DNA of 56,445 nucleotides from an uncultured Holdemania sp. (lineage in GTDB: Bacteria; Bacillota_I; Bacilli_A; Erysipelotrichales; Erysipelotrichaceae), in the NCBI GenBank assembly GCA_904395815.1, contig CAJFOC010000001.1, positions 1 through 56,445 of the forward strand. The letters are read 5' to 3'. Each line of letters starts with the position of its first letter. The first letter of the stretch is position 1. This document shows positions 8,806-22,541 of the stretch, in pieces. The position numbers and the translations under genes are program-made. The notes under the pieces are model-generated. The model made no database searches. It had not been told where the DNA came from and saw only the letters and a program-made list of their open reading frames with translations.

Positions 8806-9531
8806 ATGGCATTATATGTATATGGGAAAAACGCAGTGATGCAGACTCTGAAAGGCAGCCGCCGGGTAGAGAAGGCGCTGTTAATGGAAGGCGCTCCGTT
8901 CCCACAGGTTCAGCCGCTGCTGCAGCAGCGCCGGATTCCGGTGGAACGGGTCAGCCGACGGACGCTGGATCAGCGCTGCGGCAGTTCGCACCACCAGGGC
9001 ATCGCGCTGTTGTGCGAGGATTATCGGACGTGGACGATAGAGGAGATGCTGCAGCGGATTCCGCAGGGCAAGCTGGCGACGCTGGTCGTGCTGGATGAGC
9101 TGGAAGATCCGCACAATCTGGGCGCGGTGCTGAGAACCTGCGACGCCATTGGCGCAGATGGGGTCATTCTGAAGAAAAACCGCTCGGTTTCGCTGAACGC
9201 CACCGTGGCCAAGGTATCCACCGGCGCGATTGAAACCGTCCCGGTGGCCATGGTGACCAACCTGAGCCAGACGCTGAAGCAGCTGAAGGAAAAAGGATTC
9301 TGGATCTATGGCGCGGATATGGATCAGGCGCAGGATTACCGCCAGCCCGCCTTTGATACGCCGGTGGTGCTGGTGATCGGTTCGGAGGGCAAGGGAATTT
9401 CACGGCTGGTGAAAGAACAGTGCGACGTCATGCTGAAGCTGCCGATGCGCGGCTCGGTATCTTCGCTCAACGCCTCGGTGGCCTGCGCTGTGCTGCTGTA
9501 TCAGATCGATTCCAGGCGTTTCCCTCTTTAG
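8806..9531 (+). CDS. rlmB: 23S rRNA 2'-O-methyltransferase RlmB/TrmH family
   Basis: SPOUT-class methyltransferase of 241 aa, predicted to 2'-O-methylate 23S rRNA. It starts MALYVYGKNAV with an N-terminal L30e-like substrate domain (to ~75), then the SPOUT knot: VVLDELEDPHNLGAVLRTCDA, VVLVIGSEGKGIS and LPMRGSVSSLNASVA. The ATG at 8806 has AGAAGGAGG upstream; an in-frame start 43 codons earlier would run into mrnC. Same synteny as yacO of Bacillus. Confidence 0.93.
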   Translation: MALYVYGKNAVMQTLKGSRRVEKALLMEGAPFPQVQPLLQQRRIPVERVSRRTLDQRCGSSHHQGIALLCEDYRTWTIEEMLQRIPQGKLATLVVLDELEDPHNLGAVLRTCDAIGADGVILKKNRSVSLNATVAKVSTGAIETVPVAMVTNLSQTLKQLKEKGFWIYGADMDQAQDYRQPAFDTPVVLVIGSEGKGISRLVKEQCDVMLKLPMRGSVSSLNASVACAVLLYQIDSRRFPL

Positions 9532-9541
9532 GAGGAACACG

Positions 9542-10174
9542 ATGACCGCTCAGAAATGGAATGACGACGAACTGTTATACATGATTCATCAGGCCGACGA
9601 ATGGGCGCTGCAGACGCTGATTCTCAAATATCAGCCGATGATCCGGGGCATGATCCGGATGCAGTCCGGATTCAGCGGGATCGCGGGCTGGTCCTTTCAT
9701 GAGGATCTGGAACAGGAAAGCCGGCTGATGGCGGCCAGCGCGATCAACAGTTACCGGGAAGACTGCGGCTGTTCGTTTAAAACCTATCTGACGCATTGTC
9801 TGCGCAAACGACTGCAGACGCTCTACCGGCATACCCGCAGCGCCAAAGAGGCCGCGTTTTATGAATGCGAATCACTGGATTGCGTGGTGAATGAGGATCA
9901 CGCGGTATACCGGACGGAGATGATTCCGTCGGCGGACCGCTTTTCCGATCCGGTATACTGTTTCAAACTGACGCAGTCCAGCGATCAGCTGAGGCAGATC
10001 CGCCGTTTTTTCACACCGCAGGAATGGCAGCTGCTGTGTCTTAGTCTGGAAGGGCTTTCCTATAAGGAAGCCGCCGCGCTGCTGGATTGCTCGGTCAAAA
10101 GCTATGATAACCGGCTGCAGCGGGTGCGCCGCAAGTTACAGCGGTTGATTCGAAAAATGGCGGAAGACGCTTGA
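9542..10174 (+). CDS. sigH: sigma-70 family RNA polymerase sigma factor in the sigH position
   Basis: 210 aa. Region 2 resembles sigma-H (DEWALQTLILKYQPMIRGMI, FHEDLEQESRLMAASAINSY, CSFKTYLTHCLRKRLQTLYR), and region 4 is the helix-turn-helix LSLEGLSYKEAAALLDCSVKSYDNRLQRVRRKL. In Bacillus the gene between the rlmB/yacP pair and rpmG is sigH, so position supports the name; here yacP is missing between rlmB and this gene. No sporulation genes are in the window, so its regulon is unknown. Confidence 0.85.
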   Translation: MTAQKWNDDELLYMIHQADEWALQTLILKYQPMIRGMIRMQSGFSGIAGWSFHEDLEQESRLMAASAINSYREDCGCSFKTYLTHCLRKRLQTLYRHTRSAKEAAFYECESLDCVVNEDHAVYRTEMIPSADRFSDPVYCFKLTQSSDQLRQIRRFFTPQEWQLLCLSLEGLSYKEAAALLDCSVKSYDNRLQRVRRKLQRLIRKMAEDA

Positions 10175-10210
10175 AATGCGGGAAAAAAGGTGCTACAATC
10201 TGCAACAGAC

Positions 10211-10248
10211 GAGGGTTGTTTGACGAACCCTTTTCTTTATGGTACAGT
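10211..10248 (+). promoter_or_regulatory. terminator hairpin overlapping the rpmG-secE-nusG promoter
   Basis: AGGGTT...AACCCT followed by TTTT (10212-10234) can end the sigma-factor transcript. The same bases carry TTGACG (10220-10225), a 17-nt spacer and TACAGT (10243-10248), a good promoter for rpmG. Confidence 0.65.
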
Positions 10249-10273
10249 GGTAAAGCGAAAAGGAGGGCTGCAG

Positions 10274-10429
10274 ATGGCTAAGGAAACCAAGGTCATTCTT
10301 ACCTGTACGGAATGTCTTTCCCGCAACTATGCGACCCGCCGCAATCCCAAGACGCATAATCAACGTCTGGAACTGATGAAATTCTGTAAAAAATGCGGAA
10401 GGCATACCCTTCATAAAGAGACCAAATAG
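10274..10429 (+). CDS. rpmG: 50S ribosomal protein L33
   Basis: 51-aa L33 of the zinc-binding type: [20 protein letters not shown] followed by [16 protein letters not shown], with four cysteines in two CxxC pairs. AAAAGGAGGG precedes the ATG. It lies ahead of secE and nusG as in many Firmicutes. Confidence 0.96.
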   Translation: MAKETKVILTCTECLSRNYATRRNPKTHNQRLELMKFCKKCGRHTLHKETK

Positions 10430-10441
10430 GAGGAAATCGTT

Positions 10442-10627
10442 ATGTTGAAATGGTTCAGTATCAGCGGTATCGGCAAGGAGATCAAGCGGATCCGCTGGCC
10501 AAAGAAAAAAGATCTCGGTCTGAATACGGCGGAAGTGCTGATTTTCTGCGTCTTTTTCGGCGTGTTCTTCGTTGCCTGTGAATTTTTGGTATCCTTCTTC
10601 CTGCGTCTGATCGGAATTGGAGGGTAA
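10442..10627 (+). CDS. secE: preprotein translocase subunit SecE
   Basis: 61 aa, a single C-terminal membrane helix (AEVLIFCVFFGVFFVACEFLV) after the conserved KEIKRIRWPKKKDL amphipathic segment. It clamps the SecY channel. It sits directly before nusG. Confidence 0.94.
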   Translation: MLKWFSISGIGKEIKRIRWPKKKDLGLNTAEVLIFCVFFGVFFVACEFLVSFFLRLIGIGG

Positions 10628-10631
10628 TCGT

Positions 10632-11180
10632 ATGACGGAATCAAAAAAGGAATGGTATGTGGTCAACACCTATGCGGGGCATGAATACCGGGTCAAGGAA
10701 AACCTGCAGCGGCGTGTGGACACGATGGGCATTTCCGATTATCTGTTTCGGATTCTGGTCGCGGAAGAGCCGGAGATCGAATACAAAAACGGAAAAAAGA
10801 TTGAGAAAATGCACAATCTGTTCCCGGGTTATCTGTTTGTCGAGATGATCATGACGGATGAAGCGTGGTACATCGTGCGCAATACGCCGGGGGTCACCGG
10901 GTTTATCGGCTCCAGCGGCGGGGGAGCCAAGCCGTTTCCGGTATCGCCGGAAGAAATCGACGCCATCCTGCGCCGTATCGGCATGAGCGACCGCAAGGTC
11001 AGCGTCAATTTCGGCGTGGGCGATCGCGTGAAAATTCTGACCGGACCGTTCAGCGGCATCGAGGGAACGATCGACGCGATGAACGACGACGCGCAGACCG
11101 CGACGGTGCTGTGCATCCTGTTCGGACGGGAAACGCCGACAGAAATTGCCTACAACGATCTGGAAAAGGTGGAACTGTAA
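10632..11180 (+). CDS. nusG: transcription termination/antitermination protein NusG
   Basis: 182 aa. The NGN domain begins KEWYVVNTYAGHEYRVKENL and includes HNLFPGYLFVEMIM and RNTPGVTGFIGS. The C-terminal KOW domain begins GDRVKILTGPFSGIEGTID. The ATG at 10632 has GGAGGG upstream, within the secE end; a TTG start 15 nt earlier is less likely. It binds RNA polymerase. Confidence 0.96.
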   Translation: MTESKKEWYVVNTYAGHEYRVKENLQRRVDTMGISDYLFRILVAEEPEIEYKNGKKIEKMHNLFPGYLFVEMIMTDEAWYIVRNTPGVTGFIGSSGGGAKPFPVSPEEIDAILRRIGMSDRKVSVNFGVGDRVKILTGPFSGIEGTIDAMNDDAQTATVLCILFGRETPTEIAYNDLEKVEL

Positions 11181-11188
11181 AAAAGCGC

Positions 11189-11247
11189 TTGACGAAAGGC
11201 GTTTTGTCCATTAAAATAAACGTGCTGTCTGAAGGCAGCACGTTTTG
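11189..11247 (+). promoter_or_regulatory. promoter and hairpin ahead of rplK
   Basis: TTGACG (11189-11194), 17-nt spacer, TAAAAT (11212-11217). A 7-bp hairpin with arms at 11221-11227 and 11236-11242, then TTTTGTT, follows almost at the transcript start. It can end nusG transcripts, or attenuate the new one. Confidence 0.7.
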
Positions 11248-11325
11248 TTATGCGTGGGAGGGCGGCTTTGCACCTGCCCAGAAGAGACCACGGCACAGAC
11301 AATCGAATCGAAGGAGGAATGTCTT

Positions 11326-11745
11326 GTGAGCAAGAAAGTTGCAAAAATCTGTAAGCTCCAGTTCCAGGCCGGCGGAGCCCGTCCGGGACCGGCGCTGGCG
11401 TCTGCGGGCATCAACATGCCGCAGTTCTGCAACGCGTTCAATGACGCGACCAAGGACCGCGCGGGAGATATCGTTCCGGTCATCATCACCGCGTATGAGG
11501 ACAAGAGCTTTGATTTCGTCCTGAAGACGACACCGGCTTCTGTTCTGATCAAAAAGGCTGCCGGTATCCAGTCGGGATCCGGAAACGCCAAGACCAACAT
11601 CGTCGGCAAGATTTCTCTGGAAAAGTGCAGAGAGATCGCTGAATACAAGATGCCGGATCTGAATGCCAACGACGTAGAAGCCGCTATGCGGATTATCGCC
11701 GGAACAGCACGCAACATGGGCGTTGTTGTGGAAGGTATGGAGTAA
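11326..11745 (+). CDS. rplK: 50S ribosomal protein L11
   Basis: 139 aa beginning [20 protein letters not shown], with the classic [14 protein letters not shown] and the C-terminal [17 protein letters not shown]. The start is GTG at 11326, 8 nt after AAGGAGG; no in-frame ATG fits. The usual PxGPALGxxGxN motif reads [11 protein letters not shown], a mild variant. Confidence 0.96.
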   Translation: MSKKVAKICKLQFQAGGARPGPALASAGINMPQFCNAFNDATKDRAGDIVPVIITAYEDKSFDFVLKTTPASVLIKKAAGIQSGSGNAKTNIVGKISLEKCREIAEYKMPDLNANDVEAAMRIIAGTARNMGVVVEGME

Positions 11746-11760
11746 GAGAGGGACATCACG

Positions 11761-12444
11761 ATGGCAAAAAGAGGAAAGAAATACACTGAGGCGCTGAAGC
11801 AGGTCGACAGCAGCAAGCTGTACAGCCTGACGGAAGCGGTCGCTCTGGCGAAAAAAATCAACACCACGAAGTTTGATGCTTCGGTCGAAATTTCGTTCAA
11901 CCTGAACGTGGATCCTCGTCATGCAGATCAGCAGATCCGCGGCGCGATGGTTCTGCCAAACGGCACAGGCCGCAGCCAGAAGGTTCTGGTTGTAACGCAG
12001 GGTGCGAAGGAACAGGAAGCCAAGGATGCCGGCGCGGATTTTGTCGGCGGCAAGGAAATCCTGGAAGAGATCAAAAAGGGCTGGTTTGAGTTTGACGTCA
12101 TCGTCGCCACACCGGACATGATGGGCGAGCTGGGTAAGCTGGGTAAAATCCTGGGCCCGAAAGGCCTGATGCCAAACCCGAAGACGGGTACGGTAACAAT
12201 GAATGTCGCCAACGCTGTCAACGAAATCAAAAAAGGTAAGGTTACTTACCGCGTGGACAAGGAAGGCAACATCAACGTCATGATCGGCAAGTGCTCCTTC
12301 ACCGATGAGCAGCTGGCGGAAAACGCCAAGGCTCTGTACAACACGATTCTCAGAGCGCGTCCGGCGGCCGTCAAGGGCAACTACATGAAGAGCATCACCG
12401 TTTCCACGACGATGGGACCGGCGATCCGTGTTGCGGCCGAGTAA
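11761..12444 (+). CDS. rplA: 50S ribosomal protein L1
   Basis: 227 aa. Motifs [35 protein letters not shown] and [12 protein letters not shown] are those of L1. It lies 15 nt after rplK. It probably also represses its own operon, as in other bacteria. Confidence 0.97.
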   Translation: MAKRGKKYTEALKQVDSSKLYSLTEAVALAKKINTTKFDASVEISFNLNVDPRHADQQIRGAMVLPNGTGRSQKVLVVTQGAKEQEAKDAGADFVGGKEILEEIKKGWFEFDVIVATPDMMGELGKLGKILGPKGLMPNPKTGTVTMNVANAVNEIKKGKVTYRVDKEGNINVMIGKCSFTDEQLAENAKALYNTILRARPAAVKGNYMKSITVSTTMGPAIRVAAE

Positions 12445-12448
12445 GGCC

Positions 12449-12600
12449 TTGACAAGTTCAGAAAGCTTGTTAAAATAGGTTTGTTATCAATATACCATAG
12501 ACAGCAACGGCTTAACGGCTTAATCATGTTGCCGAGGTAGGAAGATCAACGATGAGATGAACTTTCAAACCCGTGCTGTCCTGGTGCGGGTTTTTCTTTT
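12449..12600 (+). ncRNA. promoter and ribosomal protein L10 leader
   Basis: TTGACA (12449-12454) with TAAAAT (12471-12476) gives a promoter. The following ~195 nt without a gene, ahead of rplJ, ends in a terminator-like hairpin (ACCCG...CGGGT, about 12569-12591, then T5). Position and layout match the L10 leader, which the L10-L7/L12 complex binds to reduce rplJL expression. Confidence 0.8.
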
Positions 12601-12639
12601 CCGGTATATTGGGACAATAGAAAAATGGAGGTGTAGGGA

Positions 12640-13158
12640 ATGAAAGAAGCGGTATTAGAATCCAAAAAAGCGCTTGTCTCTGAAATTCAGAGTAAGATGA
12701 CAAACTGCGAATCGACCGTCGTTGTCGAATACCGCGGTCTGTCAGTCGCCGAAGTTACTGAGCTGAGAAGAAGCCTGCGGGCGGAAGGCGTGGAGTTCAA
12801 GGTTTACAAAAACTCGATGACTCAGCGCGCTGCCGAGGCTGCCGGTTTCAGTGAGCTGACTGAACAGCTGACAGGACCGAACGCAATTGCGTTTTCCGAG
12901 GAAGATGCTGTTGCGCCAAGCCGCGTACTGGCCAAATTCGCCAAGACGCATGACAAACTCGTTCTGAAAGGAGCGATCGTCGAGGGCAAAGTCGTCGGCG
13001 TCGACACGATCAAGGAACTCTCCAGCCTGCCTAACCGTGAAGGCATGCTGTCCATGCTGCTGAGCTGTCTGCAGGCTCCTGTCCGCAGCTTCGCCTGTGC
13101 TGTAAAGGCGGTTGCTGATAAGGACGCGGAGGCGCCTGCCGCTGAAGCTGCTGAATAA
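12640..13158 (+). CDS. rplJ: 50S ribosomal protein L10
   Basis: 172 aa. VVEYRGLSVAEVTELRRSLR and FKVYKNSMTQRAAE identify L10; the Ala/Glu-rich C-terminal tail binds L7/L12 dimers. The start has GGAGGTG upstream. Preceded by the autoregulatory leader. Confidence 0.96.
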   Translation: MKEAVLESKKALVSEIQSKMTNCESTVVVEYRGLSVAEVTELRRSLRAEGVEFKVYKNSMTQRAAEAAGFSELTEQLTGPNAIAFSEEDAVAPSRVLAKFAKTHDKLVLKGAIVEGKVVGVDTIKELSSLPNREGMLSMLLSCLQAPVRSFACAVKAVADKDAEAPAAEAAE

Positions 13159-13187
13159 AAAAGAATTGACCAAGGAGGAATAAAAAC

Positions 13188-13559
13188 ATGGCTAAGTTAA
13201 CAAATGCTGAAATCATCGAATCTCTGAAAGAGATGACCATTCTGGAACTGAACGATCTGGTTAAGGCGATCGAAGAAGAATTCGGCGTTACGGCTGCGGC
13301 TCCGGTTGCGGTTGCGGCGGTTGCTGAAGAAGCGGCTCCGACAGGACCGACTGAAGTTTCCGTTATCCTGAAGGAAGTTGGCGCGTCCAAGGTTGGCGTC
13401 ATCAAGGTTGTTCGTGAGATCACCGGTCTGGGCCTGGTAGAGGCTAAGGGTCTGGTTGACAAGTGCCCAAGCCCGATCAAGGAAAACATCAAGCCGGAAG
13501 AAGCGGAAGAAATCAAGAAGAAACTGATGGATGCCGGCGCGTCTGTCGAAATCAAATAA
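13188..13559 (+). CDS. rplL: 50S ribosomal protein L7/L12
   Basis: 123 aa. An N-terminal dimerisation domain, an Ala/Val/Glu hinge (about residues 36-52), and the C-terminal factor-binding domain with [16 protein letters not shown] and [22 protein letters not shown] precedes it; 29 nt after rplJ. Confidence 0.97.
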   Translation: MAKLTNAEIIESLKEMTILELNDLVKAIEEEFGVTAAAPVAVAAVAEEAAPTGPTEVSVILKEVGASKVGVIKVVREITGLGLVEAKGLVDKCPSPIKENIKPEEAEEIKKKLMDAGASVEIK

Positions 13560-13583
13560 GTTTCGATCCGAAGCTGAAACCGA

Positions 13584-13610
13584 GAAAAGCCGAAGTTTTT
13601 CGGCTTTTTA
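13584..13610 (+). terminator. terminator after rplL
   Basis: AAAAGCCGAA, short loop, TTCGGCTTTTT. Confidence 0.85.
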
Positions 13611-13630
13611 AGCCCATGGGAGGCGATGGA

Positions 13631-14227
13631 ATGAGTCATTATTTTACTGACAACCGTCAATTACCACAAAACCGGAAGGAGATTTCTTTCCGGTTTTCGG
13701 GCTTTATGCTGAAGTTTGTGACGGATAATGGCGTCTTCAGCAAAAACAGAGTGGATTTGGGAACCGAGGTATTCCTGAAAACGCTCAGCACGCAGATGCT
13801 GGGCGATCGGGTTCTGGATCTGGGATGCGGCTACGGAGTGATTGGGATCACGGTAAAAAAGATGAGCCCCCACAGTCAGGTGCTGATGGCGGATGTGAAT
13901 CCGCGCGCGGTGGAGCTGGCCGTTCTTAATGCGCAGAAGAACGGCGTGGAAGCGGAAGCGCGGGTTTCCGACTGTTTCGCGAATATCGCTGAAACGTTGA
14001 GCGATATTCTGATCAATCCGCCGATTCGGGCGGGCAAGCAGGTGATCTTTGCGATGTTTGAGCAGGCCCTGGCCCATCTGGAGCAGGGCGGGCATCTGAT
14101 GATCGTCATCCGTAAGCAGCAGGGAGCGGAAAGCGCCTGGCGAAAGCTCAGGGAGCTGTTTGGCAACTGCGAGATTCTTGAGAAGGAAAAAGGCTACTGG
14201 ATACTGAAATCGACAAAAGGGGATTGA
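13631..14227 (+). CDS. class I SAM-dependent RNA methyltransferase, RsmC/YbxB-like
   Basis: 198 aa. RVLDLGCGYGVIGI is the SAM motif I, MADVNPRAVELAVLNAQKNG motif II, and DILINPPIRAGK the N-P-P substrate motif of guanine-N2 methyltransferases such as RsmC. The start at 13631 (MSHYFTDNRQLPQN) fits the family N-terminus. The gene between rplL and rpoB is ybxB in Bacillus, so synteny agrees. The target RNA is not proven. Confidence 0.92.
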   Translation: MSHYFTDNRQLPQNRKEISFRFSGFMLKFVTDNGVFSKNRVDLGTEVFLKTLSTQMLGDRVLDLGCGYGVIGITVKKMSPHSQVLMADVNPRAVELAVLNAQKNGVEAEARVSDCFANIAETLSDILINPPIRAGKQVIFAMFEQALAHLEQGGHLMIVIRKQQGAESAWRKLRELFGNCEILEKEKGYWILKSTKGD

Positions 14228-14255
14228 CTTCTTGAAGTTCTTTTGTTATTATATT
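14224..14255 (+). promoter_or_regulatory. possible rpoB promoter
   Basis: TTGACT near 14224 and TATATT near 14250 in an AT-rich gap. The spacer (about 20 nt) is longer than ideal, so the exact boxes are uncertain. Confidence 0.4.
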
Positions 14256-14334
14256 AAACTGCAAAAATGTATAAAAGTTAAGGGGGTAGTATGCCCTTTT
14301 AGCCGTGGTAAAAAGTGATGAAAGGATGGCGTAC

Positions 14335-17300
14335 ATGGAAAAAATGCAGAACTACCGTATTGAAAAACTGGGTAAAAAGGCAGAACGCCGGAATTATTCC
14401 AAGGTCAGCGGCAACCTGGATCTGCCGGATCTCGTTGAAGTCCAGACTCAATCTTTTGAGTGGTTCGTAAAAGAAGGAATCAGAGAAGTTTTTGATGATA
14501 TTTACCCGATTCAGAACTACGGTGGAAATATCCGCCTGAAATTCGTGGATTACGAATTCGGCACGCCAAAATATACCGTCAGTGAATGCAAGTACCGCGA
14601 GGCCAACTACGCCGCTCCGCTGAAGGCCAAGATGGAACTGGAAATGGTGGACAATACCACCGGAGAAGTACTGACGAAATGGGAAGATGTCTTCCTGGGC
14701 GAATTCCCGATGATGACGGAAACCGGCACCTTCATTATCAACGGTGCCGAACGGGTTATCGTCTCTCAGATCGTGCGTTCGCCAGGAGCTTATTTTGATA
14801 TTGCTTCGGAAGACAAGACCGGCAAGGATACGTTTAACTGCGAGCTGATTCCAAGCCGCGGAACCTGGCTGGAATTCATGACGGACGGCAAGAAAGCGGC
14901 GCTGGGCCGGATTTTGAACATGTCCGTAGACCGCAAGCGTAAGATCCTGTCTACGATTCTGTTCAAGGCGATCGGCATGTCGCTGAATCTGGAAAAAAGC
15001 GAAGACGGTTTTGATACGACCGGAATCCGGAAATTTCTGAAGGCATTGGGTCTGGAAGTTTTCGAAGACAACATCGTTGAGGATGAACAGCGTGAGTTTC
15101 TGAACCTGTACATGCTGCTGTATACGTCGTTTTTCGGCAATTACGAAGAACTGCGCAATACCCTGGCGGCAGACAAGGTCAAAACGAGCACGGAGGCATT
15201 GCTGTCGATCTATGAAAATCAGCGTTCCGATGAAGTGCCGACGCTGGATGGCTCCATCAACCTGATGAACGCGAAGTTCTTTGATCATCGCCGGTACGAT
15301 CTGACCAAAGCCGGCCGTTACAAGCTGGGTAAGAAGCTGTCGCTGACAGACCGGATGGAAGGCACGTGGCTGGCGGAAGATGTCCGCGGCGCGGACGGTC
15401 AGGTGATCTATGCCCGCGGAACGGCCATTACCAAGAAAGAAAGAAACATTCTGCGTGAACAGCTGAAGAAGGGAAGCCACGTGACGGCGTTCCCGTTCGA
15501 TCACGCGTTCTCACATCCGGATACGACACTGGTGGATACGTCCTGGACGCAGGGACTGATCGGCCGGATTCTGGCCAATGATGTGGAACTGCAGGAAGGA
15601 ACGCTGGAAAAGGGTACAGTGCTGACAGAGCACGACGTCGCGCAGCTGGCCCGGACAGTGAAGGAAGTCCGCGTGTACTCCGGCATTACCGCTCAGCCGG
15701 TCGCGCTGAGTGCGGACAATGCTTCCGCGGTGCTGAACTACGGTCATCGCTTCTATGTCATCGGCCGTCTGACCAGCGGCAACGAGGATCTTGTCAGCGA
15801 AGGAGAGCTGATGGTGCAGCGGTACATTCCGGATGAGGAAGTAATCACGCTGTCCGCTTCTCAGCAGCAGCAGATTCTGGATCGGGTTGGCCAGAAACAG
15901 CCGGTAACCGCCTGGCTGGTCGGTGCCGCGGTGCAGACGATTCATGTGGCGACCACAGCCGATCTGAGTCATCCGGTCAAGGTGGTGGCGGCGGATCCGC
16001 TCAATCATAAGAAAACCATTACGATTTCCGACATGTACGCCTTCTACAGCTATGAGCTGAACATGATGGACGGCGTCGGCAGCGCGGATGATATCGATAT
16101 GCTGGGCAACCGCCGTATCCGGACGGTCGGCGAACTGATTCAGAATCAGTTCCGAATCGGACTGTCCCGGATGGAGCGGGTAGTCAAGGAAAGAATGTCC
16201 ATCGCGGAAGCGGCGGGACTGACGCCGAAGCAGCTGACCAATATTCGTCCGCTGACGGCGGCCATCAAGGAATTCTTCTCCTCGTCGCAGCTTTCTCAGT
16301 TCATGGATCAGCAGAATCCGCTGGCAGAGCTGACCAACAAACGCCGTATTTCGGCGCTGGGACCGGGCGGTCTGACCCGTGAGCGGGCAGGCTTCGAAGT
16401 ACGTGACGTACACAACAGCCACTATGGCCGGATCTGTCCGATTGAGACGCCGGAAGGTCCGAACATCGGTCTGATTTCCAATCTGACCACCTACGCCAAA
16501 ATCAACGAATATGGTTTCATTGAAACTCCGTATCGCCGGGTACGGGAAGACGGCACGGTGACGGAGGAATATATCTATCTGTCGGCTGATGAGGAAAATG
16601 ATTACATCATCGCTCAGGCTAACGAAGTGCATGAAGGACGGCTGGTCAACGAGATGGTCGTATCCCGAAAAGCGGGAGAAACGATCATGGCCCGCCGCGA
16701 TCAGGTGGAACTGGCGGACGTCTCGCCGAAACAGATCGTATCGGTAGCGACGGCCTGTATTCCGTTTCTGGAAAACGACGACGCTTCCCGTGCCCTGATG
16801 GGCGCCAACATGCAGCGTCAGGCAGTTCCACTGCTGAATCCGCATTCGCCTTATGTCGGCACCGGCATTGAACATCGCATCGCCAAGGACTCCGGCAGCG
16901 CCGTAACCTGCGTGGGCGATGGCGTGGTGACCTATGTGGACGCCGCCAAGATCATCGTCAGTGAAGACAGCGGGGAGAAGCGGATCTACGAGCTGCAGAA
17001 ATTCCGTCGTTCCAACGCCGGAACCTGCATTAACCAGCGCCCGATCGTCAAGCATGGCGAACGGGTGGAACGCGGCGACATTCTGGCCGACGGTCCGTCG
17101 ATGGAAAACGGCGAGCTGGCGCTGGGACAGAACGTGACGATCGCGTTTATGACCTGGCATGGTTATAACTATGAGGATGCCATCATCATGTCGGAAAGAA
17201 TGGTCCGCGATGACGTCTACACTTCCATTCATATTGAAGAATACGACATTGAATGCCGGGAAACCAAACTGGGTCCGGAAGAAATCACCCGGGATATTCC

Positions 17301-18474
17301 TAACGTCAGTGAAAACGCCTGCCGTCATCTGGATGGCCGCGGTATCGTCATGATCGGCGCCGAGGTCAAGGAAGGCGACATTCTGGTCGGCAAGGTCACG
17401 CCGAAAGGGCAGAGCGAGATTTCACCGGAAGAAAAGCTGTTGCTGGCGATCTTCGGTGAGAAATCACGCGAAGTTCGCGACAATTCGCTGAAGGTGCCGC
17501 ACGGCGGCGCCGGCATCGTACACTCGATCCGGATTTTCAAGCGCAGCGAAGGTCATGATCTGCCGCCGGGAGTGAACGAAGTCGTCAAGGTTTATATCGT
17601 ACAGAAGCGAAAAATTTCCGAAGGTGACAAAATGGCCGGCCGGCATGGCAACAAGGGCGTTATTTCCAAGATTCTGCCGATGGAAGACATGCCGTATCTG
17701 CCGGATGGCACACCGATCGATATCATGCTGAATCCGTTCGGCGTTCCGTCCCGTATGAATATCGGACAGGTTCTGGAGATTCATCTGGGCATGGCGGCCA
17801 AAAAGCTGGGCGTGAAATTCGCCACCCCGGTTTTCGACGGCATCAGTAACGATGAACTGAAAGCGATCATGGAAGAAGCGCAGACGTCAGCCGACGGCAA
17901 GGTCGTTCTGCACGATGGCAAGACCGGCGAGCCGTACGATGAAAGAATCTCGGTCGGCGTCATGTACATGATCAAGCTGGCTCACATGGTCGACGACAAG
18001 CTGCACGCCCGTGCTACCGGTCCGTACAGCCTGGTTACTCAGCAGCCGTTGGGCGGCAAGGCGCAAAACGGCGGTCAGCGTTTCGGTGAGATGGAAGTCT
18101 GGGCGCTGGAAGCTTACGGCGCGGCGCATACGCTGCAGGAAATCCTGACGGTGAAGTCGGACGATATCGTCGGCAGAACCAAGACTTATGAATCGATCAT
18201 CAAGGGCAAGGATCTGCCTGAACCGGGCATTCCGGAATCGTTCCGCGTTTTGAAGCATGAGCTGCAGGCGCTGGCGATTGACGTCAAAATGCTGGACGAG
18301 GAAGGTCTGGAGGTCGACATGAAGAAGATCGAGGCCGATGAGATCAACGAGGTCGCGGCTCTGGAAAGTGTTGTATCCGAAACCACGGCGCAACAGCCAC
18401 AACAGGTGATCGATGAAGAAGATCTGCCGGAAGAGGCGGCAGTCGTCGGATTCGATGAGGAAGACAGTGAGTAA
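14335..18474 (+). CDS. rpoB: DNA-directed RNA polymerase beta subunit
   Basis: 1379 aa from the ATG at 14335, which has AAAGG about 9 nt upstream; an ATG at 14326 and a GTG at 14305 are in frame but less well placed. Core motifs seen: [11 protein letters not shown]-like region, [70 protein letters not shown], and [20 protein letters not shown]. It is clearly longer than Bacillus RpoB (~1190): the stretch at about residues 335-562, before the TDDIDHLGNRR-equivalent, is expanded, and the acidic C-terminus is extended. The residue aligned with E. coli His526 is Asn668 (codon 16336-16338). It is cotranscribed with rpoC. Confidence 0.98.
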   Translation: MEKMQNYRIEKLGKKAERRNYSKVSGNLDLPDLVEVQTQSFEWFVKEGIREVFDDIYPIQNYGGNIRLKFVDYEFGTPKYTVSECKYREANYAAPLKAKMELEMVDNTTGEVLTKWEDVFLGEFPMMTETGTFIINGAERVIVSQIVRSPGAYFDIASEDKTGKDTFNCELIPSRGTWLEFMTDGKKAALGRILNMSVDRKRKILSTILFKAIGMSLNLEKSEDGFDTTGIRKFLKALGLEVFEDNIVEDEQREFLNLYMLLYTSFFGNYEELRNTLAADKVKTSTEALLSIYENQRSDEVPTLDGSINLMNAKFFDHRRYDLTKAGRYKLGKKLSLTDRMEGTWLAEDVRGADGQVIYARGTAITKKERNILREQLKKGSHVTAFPFDHAFSHPDTTLVDTSWTQGLIGRILANDVELQEGTLEKGTVLTEHDVAQLARTVKEVRVYSGITAQPVALSADNASAVLNYGHRFYVIGRLTSGNEDLVSEGELMVQRYIPDEEVITLSASQQQQILDRVGQKQPVTAWLVGAAVQTIHVATTADLSHPVKVVAADPLNHKKTITISDMYAFYSYELNMMDGVGSADDIDMLGNRRIRTVGELIQNQFRIGLSRMERVVKERMSIAEAAGLTPKQLTNIRPLTAAIKEFFSSSQLSQFMDQQNPLAELTNKRRISALGPGGLTRERAGFEVRDVHNSHYGRICPIETPEGPNIGLISNLTTYAKINEYGFIETPYRRVREDGTVTEEYIYLSADEENDYIIAQANEVHEGRLVNEMVVSRKAGETIMARRDQVELADVSPKQIVSVATACIPFLENDDASRALMGANMQRQAVPLLNPHSPYVGTGIEHRIAKDSGSAVTCVGDGVVTYVDAAKIIVSEDSGEKRIYELQKFRRSNAGTCINQRPIVKHGERVERGDILADGPSMENGELALGQNVTIAFMTWHGYNYEDAIIMSERMVRDDVYTSIHIEEYDIECRETKLGPEEITRDIPNVSENACRHLDGRGIVMIGAEVKEGDILVGKVTPKGQSEISPEEKLLLAIFGEKSREVRDNSLKVPHGGAGIVHSIRIFKRSEGHDLPPGVNEVVKVYIVQKRKISEGDKMAGRHGNKGVISKILPMEDMPYLPDGTPIDIMLNPFGVPSRMNIGQVLEIHLGMAAKKLGVKFATPVFDGISNDELKAIMEEAQTSADGKVVLHDGKTGEPYDERISVGVMYMIKLAHMVDDKLHARATGPYSLVTQQPLGGKAQNGGQRFGEMEVWALEAYGAAHTLQEILTVKSDDIVGRTKTYESIIKGKDLPEPGIPESFRVLKHELQALAIDVKMLDEEGLEVDMKKIEADEINEVAALESVVSETTAQQPQQVIDEEDLPEEAAVVGFDEEDSE

Positions 18475-18488
18475 AGGAGGCGCGACGG

Positions 18489-22301
<3,813 letters not shown>

Positions 22302-22359
22302 CATCCCTGAACCGATGGAAAGAAAAATCGCTTTCGGTCAGACCATAGGGAACTCCAAT

Positions 22360-22396
22360 AACCAGGAACTCAAAAACGGGTTCCTGGTTTTTTTGT
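22360..22396 (+). terminator. terminator after rpoC
   Basis: AACCAGGAA and TTCCTGGTT flank a 12-nt loop and are followed by T7. Confidence 0.9.
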
Positions 22397-22486
22397 CCTT
22401 TGTCGTGTTGTATCAGCCACGATGAATTTGGTATAACGAGAGAATTTTCATTTGTAAAACGCATAAAAAGCGATAATTACCAGGTA

Positions 22487-22516
22487 TTAGACATGGTCAG
22501 CCACAAAATCTATAAT
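22487..22516 (+). promoter_or_regulatory. promoter of the lipoprotein/flavodoxin cluster
   Basis: TTAGAC, 18-nt spacer, TATAAT, with AAGGAGGG and ATG following within 26 nt. Confidence 0.6.
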
Positions 22517-22541
22517 GATAGCATCAAAGCAAGGAGGGAGA

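Noticed and set aside
15511-17328. 605-codon open frame antisense to rpoB
   Set aside because: Same explanation; the rpoB frame is conserved throughout.
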